DNA of 9,183 nucleotides from Candidatus Omnitrophota bacterium. GTDB lineage: Bacteria > Omnitrophota > 4484-213. Location of the stretch: positions 1 through 9,183 of the forward strand of contig QNCL01000030.1 in the NCBI GenBank assembly GCA_003645805.1. The letters are read 5' to 3'. The position numbers and the translations under genes were made by a program. Below, in pieces: positions 6,198 to 9,183 of this stretch. How positions within the stretch are numbered: position 1 is the first letter of the stretch; every line of letters begins with the position of its first letter. Under the pieces are notes generated by a model. The model had not been told where the DNA came from, did no database searches, and saw only the letters and a program-made list of their open reading frames with translations.

Positions 6198-7601
6198 CTA
6201 TTTCCCTATACAAAATTTACTAAAGATTCTCTCTAAAACATCCTCGCTTACTGTTTCTCCACTAATTTCTCCTAAACAATCTATTGCTTCCTTTATATCT
6301 ACACTTAGAAATTCCTTGCCTATCCCTTTCTTTAACCCTTTTTTAAACTCCTCTATAGCCTGCTTTGCCTTCAGCAGACTTTCCTTCTGCCGAAGAGAAG
6401 AAATCAGGGCTTGGGCGCGCATACTATCTCCCACTCCTCTGTGCCAGATAGAGTGGACAAGGGTTTCCTCTAAAGCCTTGATATTCACCTCCTTCTTGGC
6501 TGAAATTTCTACTATCTGTGCATTTAATTCTAACTCTTGAGAAATCTTCTCTGGAGAAACCTTCTGAGGGAGGTCTATTTTATTAATGACTATTATCACC
6601 CTTCTCTGCTTCAAACTCCTTCCAATCTCTCTATCTTCCCTATCTATCTCTACAGAACCATCTACCACAAACAGAACTAAATCGGCTTTCCTTAAAGAAT
6701 CCTGAGTGCGCAGAACCCCTTCTCTTTCCACTCTCTCTTCACTTTCTCTTATTCCCGCAGTATCTATCAGAGTAAAAGGAAAACCTTTCAGTTCTATTGT
6801 TTCCTCTATTGTATCACGGGTTGTTCCAGGAAAAGGGCTAACAATGGCACGGTCTTTTTTCAAAAGAAGGTTAAAGATGCTGGATTTCCCTACATTTGGC
6901 TTTCCACAGATAGCGGTTAACACTCCTCTTCTTAAAAGAATCCCTTCCTCTGCTCCCTCCAGAAGAAATTTAATCTCTTTTTCTACCTGCTCTATCTCCT
7001 CCAAAATCCGTTTATCTTCCATCGGAGAAATGTCCTCTTCAGCAAAGTCGATCCCTGCCTCTATCTCTACCCTTACTTCTGTCAACCTCCTGCATATCTC
7101 CTTTATTTTTCTTGAAAGATGCCCCTCGAGTTGTTCTATTGCTGCGCGCAGACTCGCTTCTGTCTTTGCTTGAATCACCCCCAACACTGCCTCTGCCTGG
7201 GAGAGATCAAGCCGTCCATTCAAAAAAGCCCTTTTGGTAAACTCTCCGGGTTCAGCCAAACGCGCTCCGTTTTCTATCACCCTCTCCACTATCCTCCGCA
7301 GAACAGCAAACCCACTATGGCAGTTAATCTCCACCACATCCTCACGGGTATAACTAAACCTCGCAGACATTTTCACCAGAAGCACCTCATCTATTATCTC
7401 CCCTTGCTTATCTATGATATACCCATAATATAACTTATGACTTTCAAACTCCGAAGGCTTTTTTCCTCTTGGAGACAAAAAAATCTTCTCGGCAATAGAA
7501 AAAGCCTTTCCTCCGCTTATGCGCACAATCCCAATCCCTCCCTCTCCCAGAGGGGTGGAGATAGCCACGATGGTATCAGATACCCTTGATGAACCTCCCA
7601 T
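6198..7601 (-). CDS. mnmE: tRNA uridine-5-carboxymethylaminomethyl modification GTPase MnmE
   Basis: MnmE works with MnmG to add an aminomethyl or carboxymethylaminomethyl group to U34 of certain tRNAs, using GTP and methylene-tetrahydrofolate. From the ATG at 7599-7601 the protein has 467 residues, a normal length. The N-terminal folate-binding domain begins DTIVAISTPLGEGGIGIVRISG-like and includes EPGEFTKRAFLNGRLDL (117-133). The inserted G domain shows GKPNVGKSS (233-241), TTRD (260-263), DTAG (280-283), NKID (340-343) and SAKK (367-370). The protein ends in CIGK, carrying the conserved C-terminal cysteine. A longer frame begins at a TTG (7662-7664) overlapping the folC stop as TTGA and would add 21 residues unlike MnmE N-termini; I prefer the ATG by homology, although its ribosome site is poor. 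It is flanked by folC and folE, consistent with its use of folate. Confidence 0.95.
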   Translation of the reverse strand: MGGSSRVSDTIVAISTPLGEGGIGIVRISGGKAFSIAEKIFLSPRGKKPSEFESHKLYYGYIIDKQGEIIDEVLLVKMSARFSYTREDVVEINCHSGFAVLRRIVERVIENGARLAEPGEFTKRAFLNGRLDLSQAEAVLGVIQAKTEASLRAAIEQLEGHLSRKIKEICRRLTEVRVEIEAGIDFAEEDISPMEDKRILEEIEQVEKEIKFLLEGAEEGILLRRGVLTAICGKPNVGKSSIFNLLLKKDRAIVSPFPGTTRDTIEETIELKGFPFTLIDTAGIRESEERVEREGVLRTQDSLRKADLVLFVVDGSVEIDREDREIGRSLKQRRVIIVINKIDLPQKVSPEKISQELELNAQIVEISAKKEVNIKALEETLVHSIWHRGVGDSMRAQALISSLRQKESLLKAKQAIEEFKKGLKKGIGKEFLSVDIKEAIDCLGEISGETVSEDVLERIFSKFCIGK

Positions 7602-7660
7602 CTCAAATCTACTACAGAAGGAAAAATCTTTGAGGGAAACAAAGTTTCTTGCGGGCTTAC

Positions 7661-8926
7661 TCAATGCCCTCTTCCAAATCCTCTTAAAGCAATAATTGCT
7701 TCCTTTATCAAGTAAAGTGAACCAGTAATCAAAACCAACGGTTCAAGGAAACTATCTTCCTCTAAAGCGGTTTGCAAAGCCTTCTTCACATTCGGAGCGA
7801 AAAGCCCTTTATACCCTGTTCTCCTCCTTAGTCCTCTTATTGTCTCAGCGCGTCTATTTCTGAAACGGGTAAAGATTATCCTTTCACAAAAAGGAAAGAT
7901 AATCTTGCTCATTTCCTCTATCTCTTTGTCTCTGCAAGCAGAGAAGATTAAAATGATTTGCTTAGATCTAAACCGCTCCTGGATGAACTTGCTCAAGAAC
8001 TCCATTGCCTGAGGATTATGCCCCCCATCAAGCAACAGAAAATAGTCCTTTCCTCCTTTCTCTATCCTGATTTGCTCCAGTCTTCCTGGCCAGTATGCCT
8101 TCTCTAAACCTCTTCTTATCTCCTCATCCTGAAGAGGAAATCGGGGTTTTATCCTTTTCAAGACCGCAGTTATTAAACAAAGATTATTATACAAAATTGG
8201 GGGAAGTTTTGTCCAGTGCTTTAGCCCTGCAGAAAGGGGAGAGGGGAAAAACAACTTTGCTTTCATCTGTACACATCTGTCCTCGATTACCTTTCTCACC
8301 TCCTCCTTCTGTTCTGCACAGATAACCTCTACCCCTCTTTTTATTATTCCTGCCTTCTCATAAGCAATCTTCTCTAAACTCCCTCCTAACTCCTCTCTAT
8401 GGTCCCAGCCAATAGGAGTGATTACGCAAGCAAGAGGATGAAGAAGATTGGTAGCATCCAACCTTCCTCCTAACCCTGCTTCTATAATTGCCAACTCCAC
8501 CTTCTTCTGAGAAAAATAAAAAAAAGTAGAAGCGGTAAGAGTCTCAAAAAAAGTCAATTCTCTACTTTCCCGCAAATGAGCAATCTCTGTGATTACCTGA
8601 GCAAACTCTTTCGGCGAGATAGCATCGGAGAAAAGACCTGAAGAACTGAGCCAGGAACCCCGAATTCTCTCCCGAATAGAAAACAGATGGGGGGAAGAAA
8701 AAAAACCGACTCTATATCCTCCCTCCTTCAAGATTGTATAAAGTGCGTTACCTATACTTCCTTTTGCATTCGTGCCTGCAATATGGAGAGCAGAAAACCT
8801 CTTTTGTGGATTTCCTAATCTCCTTAAGACTCTATCTATCTTTTTTAATTCAAACCTGCACTTTCCTCTGTCCTGCTCATAATCAGAAAGAGAGGCAAGA
8901 TAAGCGAGAGCCTGGCGATAGTTCAT
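7661..8926 (-). CDS. folC: Folylpolyglutamate synthase / dihydrofolate synthase
   Basis: FolC is a Mur-ligase-type enzyme that uses ATP to add glutamate to dihydropteroate and/or tetrahydrofolate. The 421-residue protein has a P-loop in HIAGTNAKGS (48-57), EAGLGGRLDATN (149-160), PIGWDHREELGGSLEKIAYEKAGIIK (171-197, including the Lys191 equivalent to the modified family lysine), WPGRLEQI (279-286), DGGHNPQA (300-307) and TGSLYLIKEA (401-410). Two oddities: the P-loop reads GTNAKGS where nearly all family members I recall have GTNGKGS, and the stretch between about 220 and 250 is short, so the usual GxHQxxNA segment is not clearly visible (only YNNLCLITAVL). The other catalytic motifs are intact, so I expect activity. 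The ATG at 8924-8926 is the first possible start after in-frame stops, and no Shine-Dalgarno is visible. The stop lies at 7661-7663, where a TTG overlaps it. Confidence 0.94.
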   Translation of the reverse strand: MNYRQALAYLASLSDYEQDRGKCRFELKKIDRVLRRLGNPQKRFSALHIAGTNAKGSIGNALYTILKEGGYRVGFFSSPHLFSIRERIRGSWLSSSGLFSDAISPKEFAQVITEIAHLRESRELTFFETLTASTFFYFSQKKVELAIIEAGLGGRLDATNLLHPLACVITPIGWDHREELGGSLEKIAYEKAGIIKRGVEVICAEQKEEVRKVIEDRCVQMKAKLFFPSPLSAGLKHWTKLPPILYNNLCLITAVLKRIKPRFPLQDEEIRRGLEKAYWPGRLEQIRIEKGGKDYFLLLDGGHNPQAMEFLSKFIQERFRSKQIILIFSACRDKEIEEMSKIIFPFCERIIFTRFRNRRAETIRGLRRRTGYKGLFAPNVKKALQTALEEDSFLEPLVLITGSLYLIKEAIIALRGFGRGH

Positions 8927-8974
8927 TGTGCGTGTATATTCTTTGGGTGTGGTTATGCAACTCTGCTCGAACTT

Positions 8975-8983
8975 ATTTTATCA
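8975..8983 (-). promoter_or_regulatory. Possible extended -10 promoter for folC
   Basis: Minus-strand TGATAAAAT matches an extended -10 element (TGn plus TAAAAT, one mismatch to TATAAT). No good -35 is seen 16-18 nt upstream (TTCCAT), which an extended -10 can tolerate. Transcription would start near 8968, giving a folC leader of about 42 nt without a Shine-Dalgarno sequence. It is the best promoter-like sequence in the window, and it lies in the longest non-coding stretch, just before the first gene of the folate block. Confidence 0.35.
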
Positions 8984-9000
8984 AAAATTCTTGACTGATG

Positions 9001-9040
9001 GAAGGCGATCGTGCCTCCGGCGTGCTGACGCGGGGCAAGC
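9001..9040. other. GC-rich island in AT-rich spacer
   Basis: These 40 bases hold 29 G or C (about 72%), while the following 60 bases hold 16 (about 27%). The island contains overlapping short inverted repeats: GCC-TCC-GGC at 9013-9021 and GCGT-GCTG-ACGC at 9020-9031. It ends sharply in A/T tracts. It is unlike anything else here in composition and could be a copy of a dispersed repeat, a relic of a mobile element, or a structured leader. No copy exists elsewhere in the window. Confidence 0.4.
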
Positions 9041-9128
9041 AAAGTCTGCAAAAATTTCTATTTTTCTTTTAGGACGCACGCAAAAAATTTTTTTAAGGTA
9101 AATTGTTTATTATCAGTAGCCATGATTC

Positions 9129-9183
9129 TTAAAAACTTTGCAGTATTTCTAAGATTGCCTTTCTCAACTCTCCCCCTTTTGCC
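9129..9183 (-). CDS. C-terminal fragment of an unidentified protein (cut by window edge)
   Basis: On the minus strand, one frame from the window edge encodes AKGGELRKAILEILQSF followed by TAA at 9129-9131. The alternating hydrophobic and charged residues look like a C-terminal helix of a real protein. Another frame is also open through this stretch but reads less like protein. The gene upstream of folC in many bacteria is accD (acetyl-CoA carboxylase beta subunit), whose C-terminus can end in a similar ELR...A.IL helix. That is only a guess from 17 residues. The gap between this stop and folC is about 200 nt, so folC probably has its own promoter. Confidence 0.5.
   Translation of the reverse strand, partial: AKGGELRKAILEILQSF

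Noticed and set aside
6130..6540. Plus-strand open frame of 136 codons across the folE-mnmE junction
   Set aside because: It runs antisense through two well-supported genes and shows no recognisable domain.
6706..7173. Plus-strand open frame of 155 codons inside mnmE
   Set aside because: It lies opposite the MnmE G domain and consists largely of Ser, Leu and Pro, typical of the reverse complement of purine-rich coding sequence.
8991..8996. TTGACT on the plus strand as a -35 element
   Set aside because: The hexamer is good, but 17 nt downstream falls in the GC-rich island (CCTCCG) with no -10, and no plus-strand gene follows.
9058..9123. Minus-strand 21-codon frame starting ATGGCTACTGAT between the upstream gene and folC
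   Set aside because: It has no Shine-Dalgarno, is very short, lies over an A/T tract, and is part of a frame that stays open by chance past the upstream gene's stop.

Overview
This window is a densely packed bacterial gene cluster read entirely from the minus strand. In transcription order (high to low coordinate) it holds: the 3' end of an unidentified gene, a roughly 200-nt spacer with an odd GC-rich island, folC, mnmE, folE, fchA, folD, a fused secDF, recJ, tRNA-Arg(UCU), tRNA-His(GUG), and the first 26 codons of proS, which is cut by the window edge. No convincing gene lies on the plus strand.

Organism: bacterial, judged by SecDF, RecJ, MnmE, GTP cyclohydrolase I and tRNAs with encoded CCA ends. 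Base composition is moderately AT-rich. The sense strand is strikingly purine-rich, with many AGA, AGG, GAA and AAG codons. Gene junctions are compact: 4-nt and 8-nt overlaps and a 4-nt gap. The mix fits an anaerobe or an uncultivated lineage with compact operons, but I cannot place it in a phylum from this window.

Layout: block 1 (about 9183-5636) has the tail of an upstream gene, a possible extended -10 promoter, then folC-mnmE-folE. A 94-nt spacer with two AT-rich inverted repeats separates it from block 2 (5541-1), fchA-folD-secDF-recJ-tRNA-Arg-tRNA-His-proS. The tRNAs sit only about 40-45 nt from recJ and proS, so proS is probably transcribed with them.

Functional logic: five neighbouring genes deal with folate. 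FolE starts pterin synthesis from GTP. FolC adds glutamate (and probably makes dihydrofolate). FolD and FchA interconvert methylene-, methenyl- and formyl-tetrahydrofolate. MnmE consumes methylene-tetrahydrofolate to modify U34 of tRNAs, and the tRNA-Arg(UCU) encoded downstream is a type of tRNA this system modifies in other bacteria. SecDF, RecJ and ProS are housekeeping neighbours.

Most interesting point: FolD keeps its fold but has lost the catalytic lysine of the cyclohydrolase (Lys to Gln), and two more active-site positions have changed (Gln to His, Asp to Glu), as have its C-terminal signature and cofactor loops. Directly upstream, overlapping by 4 nt, lies a compact FchA-type cyclohydrolase. 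The simplest reading is a split pathway, with FolD reduced to a dehydrogenase and FchA supplying the hydrolysis. Other points are a variant FolC P-loop, an uncertain MnmE start, the mixed tRNA/mRNA operon, and the GC-rich island upstream of folC.
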